NCBI GenBank assembly: GCA_002699585.1
Contig: PABP01000024.1
Location: forward strand, 1 to 64,000
DNA: 64,000 bases
Source of the DNA: Anaerolineaceae bacterium
GTDB taxonomy: Bacteria; Chloroflexota; Anaerolineae; Aggregatilineales; Phototrophicaceae
Direction of reading: 5' to 3'
In this document: positions 17,252 through 25,622 of the stretch, piece after piece
Numbering within the stretch: the first letter of the stretch is position 1
How the letters are laid out: each line of letters opens with the position of its first letter
Position numbers and translations under genes: made by a program
Notes under the pieces: model-generated
Told to the model about the DNA's origin: nothing
The model's input: only the letters and a program-made list of their open reading frames with translations
Databases searched by the model: none

Positions 17252-17566
17252 ATGGCCGACAATGCTACCCTGACCCACGATGATGTCCGCGCCATTGCGG
17301 ACCTGGCACGCTTACAACTCAGTGATGAAGAAGTCGCTAAATACGCCGAGCAGCTCTCAGCGATTTTGCATGACTTCCAGAAGTTACAAGCGGTCGATAC
17401 GTCGCACATCGACCCGATTGCCTCAGTGCTGCCCCTAAAATCGGTCATGCGGGAAGATACGCCCCTGCCAGCCCTCAAGCCAGAGGATGCCGTCAGCAAC
17501 GCACCTGACAGCGACGACGACCAGTTCCGGGTAAAAGCCGTTCTCGACGGCGACGGGTCGGCTTAG
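17252..17566 (+). CDS. gatC: Asp-tRNA(Asn)/Glu-tRNA(Gln) amidotransferase subunit C
   Basis: A 104-residue protein. The N-terminal helices have the family pattern DDVRAIADLARLQLSDEEVAKYAEQLSAIL, then LQAVDTSHIDPIASV and the conserved REDTPLP. GatC wraps around GatA and GatB to form the GatCAB complex that converts misacylated Glu-tRNA(Gln) or Asp-tRNA(Asn) to the amide form. gatA and gatB are not adjacent. A PPOX gene follows by 18 nt, so the two are probably co-transcribed. Confidence 0.95.
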   Translation: MADNATLTHDDVRAIADLARLQLSDEEVAKYAEQLSAILHDFQKLQAVDTSHIDPIASVLPLKSVMREDTPLPALKPEDAVSNAPDSDDDQFRVKAVLDGDGSA

Positions 17567-17584
17567 GCCCACCCTGCGCGGCTA

Positions 17585-17974
17585 ATGCCTACCCTGCCCG
17601 ATTCATTCCGCGACCTGCTGCTGCCGGAAACGCGCGCGTTTGTCGTGCTGCATACCCAATCCGAAGATGGCGACCCGCTGCTGACGCCGATGTGGTTCAG
17701 CATGGAGGATGACACGCTGCTGCTCAATTCCACGCCGACCACACGCAAGCACAAAAACATCCTCGCTAACCCCCATATTCGCTGCCTGATCTTCGACCCC
17801 GGCAACATGTACCGCTACCTGGACATCACGGGTACGGTCGTCGACATCACCCAGCAAGGGGCCAACCTGCACAATCAATTATTGGCACAAAAATACGATT
17901 GGGATGATGGCACGTTCGGGGAAAATCGGTTGATTTATCGCGTTCGCATCGACCGCGCAAAAGGGATCGAATAG
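17585..17974 (+). CDS. PPOX-class F420-dependent (pyridoxamine 5'-phosphate oxidase-fold) protein
   Basis: A 129-residue split-barrel protein. LPDSFRDLLLPETRAFVVLHT, then LLTPMWFSMEDDTLLLNSTPTTRKHKNILANPHIRCLIFD, then YLDITGTVVDI is the usual order for PPOX-class F420-dependent enzymes. The R-K-NI segment after the third strand binds the cofactor phosphate. It likely reduces a small molecule with F420H2 or binds FMN/heme; the substrate is unknown. It is second in a probable unit with gatC. Confidence 0.85.
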   Translation: MPTLPDSFRDLLLPETRAFVVLHTQSEDGDPLLTPMWFSMEDDTLLLNSTPTTRKHKNILANPHIRCLIFDPGNMYRYLDITGTVVDITQQGANLHNQLLAQKYDWDDGTFGENRLIYRVRIDRAKGIE

Positions 17975-18067
17975 CTAGCTTTTCACCCTAAGAATACCAT
18001 TTTGACGTACAATAGAGCTAGCTCGTTGGCTGAACAACTGTATCCATATCAGCAGCGAGGCATTGCC

Positions 18068-18739
18068 ATGTATTCGATCAACCTGGAAGCCATCTCTCTC
18101 GACGAATTCGCAGAAATTACATCAACAAAGTATCTCATCCCTGGCCGACGCATCCTACTTGATCACCTGCTAAGCGTCATGCAGCATCTAAAAACTCAGA
18201 ACATCCAACATCTAGCAAGCCTAAAAAAGCTGCTGGGCGACAAAAAGACTTACACACACATGGCAGAAGACCTCGGCGTCAGCGTTGAGTATCTCACTGT
18301 CCTCAATCGGGAAGTTAACAGCTATGAGTCGAAACCGATTGCCTTATCTAAGCTTGACATTTTCACTGTATCAGAACTCGAACAGTTAAAATCCGCTGGA
18401 TTGAGATCCACCAAGCACTTCTATGAACAGGCACTCACTGCTGACGATAGGCGTAACCTGGTTTCCCGATCTCAGTTGAATGCAGACAAAATCTTGCAGG
18501 CACTGGAACTGGCTGACCTGCTCAGGATTAATGGGGTTGGCCCCGTTTTTGCGCGCGTATTACAAGCAATGGGCATTCACAATGTGGCCCAATTTGCTCA
18601 AACGGCCCCGGAGACAATTCTTGAACGCTATATCCAATTTAGAGAAGCGAACGACCCCTCCTTGCCAAACCTCAGCATAAAGGATGTGCAATACAGTCAA
18701 CGATTCTGTGGCAAACTGGATAATGACATCCAGTGGTGA
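18068..18739 (+). CDS. DUF4332 helix-hairpin-helix protein
   Basis: 223 residues from ATG 18068, placed by GCGAGG seven bases upstream; a TTG at 18002 lies in a likely promoter. The C-terminal part has ELADLLRINGVGPVFARVLQAMGIHNVAQFAQT, the helix-hairpin-helix pair of DUF4332, which is related to DNA-binding HhH motifs of ligases and repair nucleases. The N-terminal half repeats a similar pattern (FAEITSTKYLIPGRRILLDHL). No nuclease motif. A nucleic-acid-binding role is plausible but unproven. It converges on the next gene with a 7-nt gap. Confidence 0.75.
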   Translation: MYSINLEAISLDEFAEITSTKYLIPGRRILLDHLLSVMQHLKTQNIQHLASLKKLLGDKKTYTHMAEDLGVSVEYLTVLNREVNSYESKPIALSKLDIFTVSELEQLKSAGLRSTKHFYEQALTADDRRNLVSRSQLNADKILQALELADLLRINGVGPVFARVLQAMGIHNVAQFAQTAPETILERYIQFREANDPSLPNLSIKDVQYSQRFCGKLDNDIQW

Positions 18740-18746
18740 AGCGGGA

Positions 18747-19613
18747 CTAAACCTTGTTGGCTTTGTCCTCGTGGTAGACGTGTTCGACTGGGCAACGCGA
18801 AAGCGCCCCAATTTCGTCGGCAAAATCGCGAAACGGAACCAGCGCAAAGCTAACCGTTTCGTTCATGCTGTAGAGGTGGACGATACCTTCCGGCGTCCCG
18901 GGTTTGAGCACCGAATCCAACATCCCGGATAGACGTTCCACAGCCAGAACACGGCGCACGCTGCTGATGTCCAGTTTGGCCTGGACACGGTCGCCTTTGA
19001 GCATCACCAGCAGATGCGGCAGCACATACAGTTCTACGGGTTGGTTGAGGACGGTATCGCCTTGCAGCGATTGATGTGCACTGTAAGCAGGCAGCGGCCC
19101 AATCGGTTTATAAGCCAAATTGCCCACGTTGATGCGTCCGCTGTGGACCGCCTGACGCAGCACACGGACCAGCAGGCCCATTTCCATCTGCGGTAGGTGC
19201 AATGTCAGCAGATGCCAGCGACGGTCGCGTTCGATGTGCAGTGTGATCGCGGAGACATTACCCGGTTCTAAGCTGATGTCGCTCACCCACTGGATGGCCA
19301 TCAGCGGGAAGTAGAGTACGCGCTGCGAACGGGCATCCTGCAAAACCAGATCGCCGTATTCGAGGTGCAATTGGGCAAACCCGCGTGACTCCCCCGGTTG
19401 GTGTGGCGTACCGAAATGATACACACCCGCCTGAGCAATGACCCCGAAGGGCTTAGGTTTGGTCGAATTGTCGTCGGCAGGGAGCAGGCGGGGGGTGGGT
19501 TTTTGGAAATGGCGCTGCTGCCAATGGGTGCGTGCCAGGGCGATCAAGCCGCCAGTTGCGAGTGTCGCCAGGGCGATCAAGCCAAATTCTAGCATCGAGG
19601 GTCCGTCATACAA
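18747..19613 (-). CDS. Membrane-anchored protein of unknown function
   Basis: A 288-residue protein. One N-terminal membrane helix (FGLIALATLATGGLIALA) is followed by a cytoplasmic or exposed beta-rich region. Two similar stretches, LQLHLEYGDLVLQD-type and VLNQPVELYVLPHLLVMLKGD, each end in a short helix with positions resembling PH-like strands. ATG 19595 is an alternative start just before the membrane helix. No family is recognised. Confidence 0.65.
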   Translation of the reverse strand: MYDGPSMLEFGLIALATLATGGLIALARTHWQQRHFQKPTPRLLPADDNSTKPKPFGVIAQAGVYHFGTPHQPGESRGFAQLHLEYGDLVLQDARSQRVLYFPLMAIQWVSDISLEPGNVSAITLHIERDRRWHLLTLHLPQMEMGLLVRVLRQAVHSGRINVGNLAYKPIGPLPAYSAHQSLQGDTVLNQPVELYVLPHLLVMLKGDRVQAKLDISSVRRVLAVERLSGMLDSVLKPGTPEGIVHLYSMNETVSFALVPFRDFADEIGALSRCPVEHVYHEDKANKV

Positions 19614-19794
19614 CTGCTGAAGTCGCCATCAGTATATCACGGCGTCAACCCAGGTCGTTACGGATAAAGTGACATCTCATATAAACCTTTAACGGTCTTG
19701 TACAGCGTTGATGGGGCTTATTATGAATCGAATCGCCTATAAAATGCCTATTCCATAACACTCTCTTTGCAAGACAAATAACGACGACACAAAA

Positions 19795-20676
19795 TCATGG
19801 AACATTCCCATCGTTACGCGTCGCACGCTGTTGCATCCATGTGTCAAGTTCCGAACTGATTTCGGCGCTCAGTAGCAGAATTGCCAGGCTGATGAACGCC
19901 CAGATCAACAGGGCGATGACCGCACCTAGCGAGCCGTAAACCACACTGTAATTAGCAAGGGTTTCCAGATACAACGCAAACACAGCTCGGCTTACTTCCC
20001 ACCCAATACTGCCAAGTATCGCACCGGGGACGATCGCTCGCCAGCGTGTCCGCGACCTGGGCACGTAGCGAAACAACAGTGACAGGGTGAGGGTATAGAG
20101 CATTAGTGGCACCAGCAACGAAACCGGGCGCATTATCGCGCTGGGATATTCTAAACTCGTCTGCGTGAACGAGCGCAGGCTATAGGTAATGATTAGCGTA
20201 GCAGCCAATAATAGCGCCAGTATGAAGATTGTCGCCACTCCGACAAGACGATTACGCCACATGGGGCGAACAGGGTTGGCTGGCTCGAAGATCGTGTCTA
20301 GCGCGACCGTCAGGTTAGAAAAGAACGAAGACGCTGCCCATAAGAACCCGGCCAATGCGACGATATTAAGCGTGGGTCCCTCACTCAAAGCGCCTTCCAC
20401 ACCTGAAATGATCATCGTCGGAACGTCTCCCGGAAAGAGGCGTTGCGCCAACCGTTCTACTTGCTCCTGCACGACAGTTTCACCCCAAAGCAGATTGGCC
20501 ATTAATAGCAACAACAACAAAGATGGAAATAGCGACAGCAGTGCATAATACGCAAGCGCTGCTGCTCGCAATCCATCTCGCTGGTTAAAGTTCAACCAAA
20601 CCCGCTTGAGAAGCCCCAAGAGGTTCAGGGGCGAGTCATTCAGGTGAGAATCGGCTGTTTCGGGTTGTTCCGGCAC
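19795..20676 (-). CDS. YihY/BrkB family membrane protein
   Basis: A 293-residue protein with six membrane segments. The signature at about residues 35-60, DGLRAAALAYYALLSLFPSLL, and the later GSLGAVIALLIWAFISLAILLLSAEI are hallmarks of YihY/virulence factor BrkB proteins (once misannotated as RNase BN). The C-terminal tail is short and charged. It lies in the plasma membrane; its exact activity is unknown. A 44-nt gap separates it from the upstream deiodinase-like gene, so they may share a transcript. Confidence 0.9.
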   Translation of the reverse strand: MPEQPETADSHLNDSPLNLLGLLKRVWLNFNQRDGLRAAALAYYALLSLFPSLLLLLLMANLLWGETVVQEQVERLAQRLFPGDVPTMIISGVEGALSEGPTLNIVALAGFLWAASSFFSNLTVALDTIFEPANPVRPMWRNRLVGVATIFILALLLAATLIITYSLRSFTQTSLEYPSAIMRPVSLLVPLMLYTLTLSLLFRYVPRSRTRWRAIVPGAILGSIGWEVSRAVFALYLETLANYSVVYGSLGAVIALLIWAFISLAILLLSAEISSELDTWMQQRATRNDGNVP

Positions 20677-20720
20677 CAGATCGATTTCCTCGTATGGTCC
20701 TCATTAACTACGAAATACAA

Positions 20721-21467
20721 TTATTCCCGCGGCCAATCTTTAGGCACTGACTGTGGGAAGGTACGAGCAAAGTCATCAACGGCTTGCTGACCATTGCGTG
20801 CCAACCCATCGTAAAATGCATTGCCATCACTCTCACGATATTCCACGCGCTGAACCTGGAACGGAGAAAGACGAGCGCCTGATTTACGGCGTTCTGGCAG
20901 CTTTTGCAAATATTCCAGCATATCAACCACACTGGCGACATGCGTCCAATCCGACTTGTAAAGCACAGTCCCGGTCCGGCTGAAAATCCAGGTCATGTTG
21001 GGCATGCTGCCATAAGCACGATGACAGGCCCCATCGAGCGAATCTACCAAAATGGGCCTAGCCACGCCGTACACATCCCGCAGGGCGGTGGCGTGGCGGA
21101 ATTTTTGCACCATCGAGGTCAGCGGCGGGTAATTTTCGCCTGGATGCGCTTCGTTAGTATAGAGAAAGTACGATCCTATGCCTTGCGACGCAAAGCGGTC
21201 GGCAGCGGCGTTCATAGCTTCTGACGCCAAGCCGCAGTACGGTCAGGTGAAGCTACCGAACTCGATGACCGTATATTGATGCTCCTTCCAGATTTCGCTC
21301 AGATGTACCTCAGACTGGTCATTCTGGCGCCACAGCGGGAAGTCGGGCCCGGTCTCCATCAGAGGCGGACTCTGGTCGAAGTTCATCCAGGGGCTGTATT
21401 TTTCTTCACTAAATTCATCGTAGTTGTATAAGGCCAACAAATCTTTTTGGTCCATCAGGCTACCCAT
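20721..21467 (-). CDS. Deiodinase-like thioredoxin-fold selenoprotein (in-frame UGA read as Sec75)
   Basis: The frame runs from ATG 21467 to a stop at 20721, with one in-frame TGA at 21245-21243 (codon 75). Reading it as Sec gives a 248-residue protein. Around the codon the text is VIEFGSFT-U-PYCGLA, matching the deiodinase active site NFGSCTU-PPF. Next come FLYTNEAHPGENYPP (deiodinase: IYIEEAHP) and PILVDSLDGACHRAYG, then WIFSRTGTVLYKSDW, all in the order and spacing of iodothyronine deiodinases. Cys78 gives a UxxC pair. A SECIS-like hairpin begins eight bases after the TGA. Without readthrough the protein is 74 residues with no catalytic core. Bacterial relatives are probably peroxiredoxin-like redox enzymes and not thyroid-hormone enzymes. 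The sel genes are not in this window. Confidence 0.85.
21203..21234 (-). promoter_or_regulatory. SECIS-like hairpin after the UGA codon
   Basis: On the minus strand: lower stem CGGC with GCTG (21234-21231 and 21206-21203, one G-U pair), a bulged UU on the 5' side (21230-21229), upper stem GGCGT with ACGCC (21228-21224 and 21211-21207), and a 12-nt loop. The apical loop lies about 20-31 nt after the UGA, the expected zone for a bacterial SECIS bound by SelB. A bulged U is a known feature of the E. coli fdhF element. An alternative pairing of GCGGC with GCCGC also exists. Confidence 0.6.
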
Positions 21468-21603
21468 TTCTCTATTACACTCGGAACATAGACACCTTAT
21501 GATAACGCATGTTTAAGGTCCACCAGATATGGGCCGCAGGCGTCCACCAAATTGTCGGCAGATTGCTTGTATGACTTTGTATGCTCGTAATCCACCAATT
21601 CAA

Positions 21604-22584
21604 TCAGTGAACGTGTTTATCAGGGTGAAGTGAATTGGACATACCCAGCCACTTGAGGACAAAATCTGGCTTCTGGCAAAAGATGGAACTCAGGAGAATG
21701 AGAAGTAGCGCCATTAAAAAGTAGGGTTGCGTCAAATGATCTTCGCCAAACATCAGCGCGATGATGCCTAACGACAAGACGGGCAACACGAACATGATGG
21801 AGGCAATTGAGGAAATATCAATTTGCAGCTCATAAGCCAGACGATTCGCGCGGGTCCAGGTGATGTAACCCAGGCCATTCATAAACAGCCCGGTGGAAGC
21901 AGCAATCAATACATCGGAGAGCGTCAAACTACCGATGACGTCCAGCTCCGACAATGAGACAAGGGACATCAACAACAAGCTAAAAAGAACAGCCCTCAGC
22001 AAGAACAACCCTTGCTCATCTTTAGCCACAGTGCTGGAGAAGGCACTAAACAGGCCATAGGACATGCCCCCCATGAGTCCCCATGCAATGCCGGGGCCGT
22101 TGCTCAGGTCCAAAGACGCAAAATCACCCCGTGTGCCGACAATGATCACCGCAGCAAAGCCCATCAGGATGCCAAACTGCTGAACCAGGCGATAACTCAG
22201 AGGCCGCTTGGCTTTGCGACCAAAGATGGTCATTGTGAAAATAATGGTAAACAGGGGCCATGTATAGTTCAGCAAGACCGTTTCAGATGCCCCATCGAAC
22301 TGGCGATAGCTCTGGGCCAAGGCACCCACATACACAAAATAGCCAAAAATGCCGAAGAAATAGTGACTTAATTTAAACTCGCCCAATAACTTCTTGAACA
22401 GCGCCCCGTGATAAATCGTCGCTTGATACCCCAGGAAGAAAAGCGCGGAAAATCCAAAGGTCATACTCTGTAGCAAAAACTGTGATTTGATTGAAAGCAA
22501 GCGCCCTAAAGCACCCCCAAATGACCACAAAGCGATGGTGATAAGCGCCAGTAAACCAGGCCGATCTAGGATTGTTTTTAGCAT
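21604..22584 (-). CDS. EamA-family (DMT) transporter
   Basis: 326 residues from ATG 22584; a longer frame from 22659 has a non-hydrophobic front and is less likely. Ten membrane segments in two five-helix halves are visible: LLALITIALWSFGGALGRLL near the start and SDVLIAASTGLFMNGLGYITWTRANRLAYE in the second half, the drug/metabolite transporter pattern. The segment GASETVLLNYTWPLFTIIFTMTIFG is the usual end of the first repeat. The substrate is unknown. It sits in the plasma membrane and appears monocistronic. Confidence 0.85.
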   Translation of the reverse strand: MLKTILDRPGLLALITIALWSFGGALGRLLSIKSQFLLQSMTFGFSALFFLGYQATIYHGALFKKLLGEFKLSHYFFGIFGYFVYVGALAQSYRQFDGASETVLLNYTWPLFTIIFTMTIFGRKAKRPLSYRLVQQFGILMGFAAVIIVGTRGDFASLDLSNGPGIAWGLMGGMSYGLFSAFSSTVAKDEQGLFLLRAVLFSLLLMSLVSLSELDVIGSLTLSDVLIAASTGLFMNGLGYITWTRANRLAYELQIDISSIASIMFVLPVLSLGIIALMFGEDHLTQPYFLMALLLILLSSIFCQKPDFVLKWLGMSNSLHPDKHVH

Positions 22585-22806
22585 GCAATGACCTAGCCAG
22601 AATCCATATGCGGGGAGTATACATTCCTGGCTATCGATGCACAAAAGCGATGGTCTCAATTGCTATTCTGTTCGTTAAATCTCCGGTATCGCGCTAGAAT
22701 GAATCGTATTACAATAATCGCGAATATGAGAACGTGTGAATTACGGGTCAGGCGAGGATGCCAGCGGCCCATCAAATTGGACCCACGAAGTAGAGGATAA
22801 CCCCAC

Positions 22807-23643
22807 ATGCGTGAAATCACGGTTGCCATCGTGCAGATGAAGCCGGAGTTGGGTGAGCCAGAAGACAATCTGGTCAAAATGTCGGAGATGATCTCTCGCA
22901 TTGCCTCCCAGCAAAAGGTGGACCTGATCGTCTTCCCGGAACTGATTACCAGCGGTAATGAGTTGGGTGTGCGCTTCACCGACATCGCCCAGCGTGTACC
23001 CGGCCCGACCGTCAACTTGATCGCCCAGCGCGCCAATGACTTCGGCATTTATGTCGCGTTCGGCATGGTGACAAAAGAGCGTGTGGAAAGCGTGCTATAT
23101 AACTCGGCGATTCTGGTTGGCCCGGATGGTGAACTGGTCGAGACGTATAACAAAGTGCATCTACGCGGCGAAGAACGCATGGCGTTCCGCGAGGGATTTA
23201 AGCTGCCCGTCGCCGAAACAGAAATTGGCAATATTGGTCTGATTATCGGCTATGACCTGGCCTTCCCGGAAGTAGTCCGCAGCCATGCGCTGGAAGGCGC
23301 TGATCTGGTGTGCGTGCTGGCCAACTGGGAAACAGCCAATATCGACGAGTGGAAAACCTACATGCGCGCCCGCGCCTATGAAAACAGCCTGTTCCTGGCC
23401 GGGGCCAACCGCGTCGGTGAAGATGTGACGCTGAACTTCGGCGGTGAGAGCATGGTCGTCGGCCCGCGCGGCGAAATTTTCGCCAGCATGGAAGACGAAA
23501 CCGACGAAGAAACGGGCGAACCGCTGGAAGGTTTCGCCGTCGCCCGCATTGACCTGGATCAGGTCCGTAAAAACCGCGAAGAGTTCCAGTTCATCCAGAC
23601 ACGGCAGCCGGCTGTGTATCGGGCACTGGTGCGGAAGTATTAG
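22807..23643 (+). CDS. Carbon-nitrogen hydrolase family protein lacking the catalytic Cys
   Basis: A 278-residue protein aligned throughout with nitrilase-superfamily enzymes: ITVAIVQMKPELG at the start, VFPELI with Glu45, LVETYNKVHL with Lys116, and IGNIGLIIGYDLAFPE. In active members the last motif is ICYDLRFPE, with Cys as nucleophile. Here codon 148 is GGC (Gly), while Glu45, Lys116 and the flanking Tyr-Asp are kept. So the amidase reaction by the standard mechanism should not occur. It may be a pseudoenzyme or a binding subunit. The start is close to the family N-terminus. It ends in a strong terminator and stands alone. Confidence 0.85.
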   Translation: MREITVAIVQMKPELGEPEDNLVKMSEMISRIASQQKVDLIVFPELITSGNELGVRFTDIAQRVPGPTVNLIAQRANDFGIYVAFGMVTKERVESVLYNSAILVGPDGELVETYNKVHLRGEERMAFREGFKLPVAETEIGNIGLIIGYDLAFPEVVRSHALEGADLVCVLANWETANIDEWKTYMRARAYENSLFLAGANRVGEDVTLNFGGESMVVGPRGEIFASMEDETDEETGEPLEGFAVARIDLDQVRKNREEFQFIQTRQPAVYRALVRKY

Positions 23644-23670
23644 CATTTTCTGTAGCAAAAACGGCATGAA

Positions 23671-23705
23671 ACAACCGCCCATCAGGGGGCGGTTGTTTTG
23701 TTGTT
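23671..23705 (+). terminator. Rho-independent terminator
   Basis: ACAACCGCCC (23671-23680) pairs with GGGCGGTTGT (23687-23696), followed by TTTTGTTGTT. Confidence 0.9.
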
Positions 23706-23722
23706 AACTGATGCAATTTCCC

Positions 23723-24439
23723 TCAACGGATGTCAATCATCGGCGGGAGCGTTTCGCGCAGGATAAACCGTTGAACAACATGTTGCACGGTGTGCGACAC
23801 ATACCGCACCCGGCCAATTCTAAGTCGTCGCGGGGACGTATAAGCGACCAAACACGGATCATATTGAATGCTGAACTGCCGATTCATGCGCAGCGACAGA
23901 TCGGTATCTTCCCCAGAGAACATCTCCTCTGAAAAGCCACCCACAGCCATAAAGGCATCACGCTGTACAGCGAAATTGCTGCCCCACCAGAGGCTATGCC
24001 CCAGCCGATTACTAGCTGCAAGGACCCAGGTTGCCGGGTATTGAAGCGCCCAGCGGTCAATCGGCTGTGCCTCTGGCCAATACACCGGACCATACACACC
24101 GCCCAACTGGGGATTTTCATAAAAAGCACTGGCAATATGCGCCAGCCAATGGGGCGAAACGGCTGTGTCGGCATCCGTGCTGGCAATAAGGCTGCCCTGG
24201 GCGGCCATAAAGCCCATTTGCCTGGCCCTGGCAACGCCTTTCCTGGCTTCCGGAATGACGGTTGCGCCCCACTTGCGAGCGATCTTCGCTGTGCAATCGG
24301 TACTGGCGTTATCCACCACCAGAATTTCATAACGCTCCCTTGGATAAACCTGATGGGTGAGGCTGCGCAGGGAATATTCGATATAGTCCTGTTCGTTATA
24401 AGCAGGGATGACGATAGTGATATAAGGGAATTTGTCCAT
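23723..24439 (-). CDS. Family 2 glycosyltransferase
   Basis: A 238-residue protein. ITIVIPAYNEQDYIEYSLRSL and EILVVDNASTDCTAKIA form the nucleotide-sugar-binding Rossmann-like half. STDADTAV carries the DxD metal site, and GGFSEEMFSGEDTDLSLRM is the acceptor-side ED motif. It transfers a sugar from a UDP- or GDP-sugar, probably to a lipid or polysaccharide acceptor at the inner face of the membrane. There is no membrane segment, so it is likely peripheral. A small Cys-rich gene lies 33 nt upstream, perhaps in the same transcript. Confidence 0.9.
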   Translation of the reverse strand: MDKFPYITIVIPAYNEQDYIEYSLRSLTHQVYPRERYEILVVDNASTDCTAKIARKWGATVIPEARKGVARARQMGFMAAQGSLIASTDADTAVSPHWLAHIASAFYENPQLGGVYGPVYWPEAQPIDRWALQYPATWVLAASNRLGHSLWWGSNFAVQRDAFMAVGGFSEEMFSGEDTDLSLRMNRQFSIQYDPCLVAYTSPRRLRIGRVRYVSHTVQHVVQRFILRETLPPMIDIR

Positions 24440-24472
24440 ATCCTGGCTCCTAAGCGCGTCAAAGGCCGGTTG

Positions 24473-24721
24473 TCAGCGGTCAACATCTTTGTAGGGGTTA
24501 TGAGGGCACAACGGGCAGCGTTCATCCCCTGCCTGGGCAAAGCACTGGACATCATATGACACCGTGACCGCATCCTCTCGCTCGATAAAGGTATAGAGAT
24601 CGCTATGCGGGCACCGCAAAAACGCCTCCAGTTCAGCGTGTGGAACCTGGCAGTGTTGGCACAGGGCGGCATCTGGCCCAAGATCAGAGAACATGACCCC
24701 AACCGAACAACTATAAGACAT
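24473..24721 (-). CDS. Small cysteine-rich protein
   Basis: 82 residues from ATG 24721 (a TTG at 24787 would add 22 residues). Cysteine pairs CQHC, RCPH, then CFAQAGDERCPLC suggest one or two zinc-binding ribbons. No family is recognised. It lies directly upstream of a glycosyltransferase on the same strand; a functional link is unproven. Confidence 0.55.
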   Translation of the reverse strand: MSYSCSVGVMFSDLGPDAALCQHCQVPHAELEAFLRCPHSDLYTFIEREDAVTVSYDVQCFAQAGDERCPLCPHNPYKDVDR

Positions 24722-24927
24722 GGCACCATCCGATGGCGACGGACTATCAACGCGCAAGGGGCATGGAGAGTGTTTTGAAGTGGCCAATGCTTCCGATCCT
24801 TGCTACTAATTGCACGAAATTGTTTGCATAAGCGACAAATGACGATAAAATCAGTCTAGGCAGGTCCGCAATCTGTGTCAATCAGCAACTTGCAGCACAT
24901 GTTGATTAAGCAACGAAAGCACACATT

Positions 24928-25554
24928 ATGTCGAAAAAACCCTCAAAAACAGATCCGCGAGTGATGCGTACCCGGCAGCTTTTGCGCGATGCGCTCATCG
25001 CGTTAATCCATGAAAAAGGCTTTGATGCCGTCAAAACGCAAGACATCACTGCGCGTGCGACACTAAATCGGGCAACGTTCTATCTTCACTATCGGGACAA
25101 AAACGACTTGCTGATAAAGAGTCTGCACGAAGTGTTGGAGGAGTTAGATGGTGCGGTCAACGTTCCGCGCATACGCAACAACCGCCTGTCTGCCGATGCC
25201 ATTATCAAGCCACTGGTCACCATATTCGAGCATTTCGCGCAACATGCTGAGTTTTACCGGGTGATGTTGTGCGAAGCTGGCGTCCCATCCATCCTGGACG
25301 AGCTGCAGCAATATATCGAAACCGTTGCGCTGCAATGGATCACCGAATTGCAGCCGCACTCGGATTTGCGCATTGTTGACCCGAATATGGTCATCCGGTT
25401 CGCCAGCACGGCCTATATTGGGGTGGTCAAATGGTGGCTGGAAAATGATTTCCCGCACTCTACAGAGCAAATCACGGAACAATTTCTATGGCTGATCTCG
25501 TTGGGAATTTTCCGGTCCATTGGGCTGGAAGTTCCTTCGAGTGTGGGCAAGTAG
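24928..25554 (+). CDS. TetR/AcrR family transcriptional regulator
   Basis: A 208-residue protein. Residues about 12-60 are the TetR DNA-binding region: TRQLLRDALIALIHEKGFDAVKTQDITARATLNRATFYLHYRDKNDLL, with helix-turn-helix then FYxHYxxKxDL. The C-terminal helical part (about 70-205) resembles TetR_C_7-type ligand domains. No efflux or catabolic gene is adjacent, so the target is unknown. It is related in its HTH to the regulator at 41864-42460. The start is ATG 24928. Confidence 0.9.
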   Translation: MSKKPSKTDPRVMRTRQLLRDALIALIHEKGFDAVKTQDITARATLNRATFYLHYRDKNDLLIKSLHEVLEELDGAVNVPRIRNNRLSADAIIKPLVTIFEHFAQHAEFYRVMLCEAGVPSILDELQQYIETVALQWITELQPHSDLRIVDPNMVIRFASTAYIGVVKWWLENDFPHSTEQITEQFLWLISLGIFRSIGLEVPSSVGK

Positions 25555-25570
25555 CGACACGCACAAAGCA

Positions 25571-25602
25571 AAAACCGCCCGTCAGTGGGCGGTTTTTTTA
25601 TT
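25571..25602 (+). terminator. Rho-independent terminator
   Basis: AAAACCGCCC (25571-25580) pairs with GGGCGGTTTT (25587-25596), then TTTATTT. It closes the TetR transcript and also faces the convergent lipoprotein gene. Confidence 0.9.
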
Positions 25603-25622
25603 TGCGTGATGCCTGAATACGG

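Noticed and set aside
21243-21245. The deiodinase-like TGA as an ordinary nonsense mutation splitting a pseudogene
   Set aside because: The stop falls at the exact Sec position of the family, the downstream half is intact and a SECIS-like hairpin follows. It remains the alternative if Sec genes are absent.
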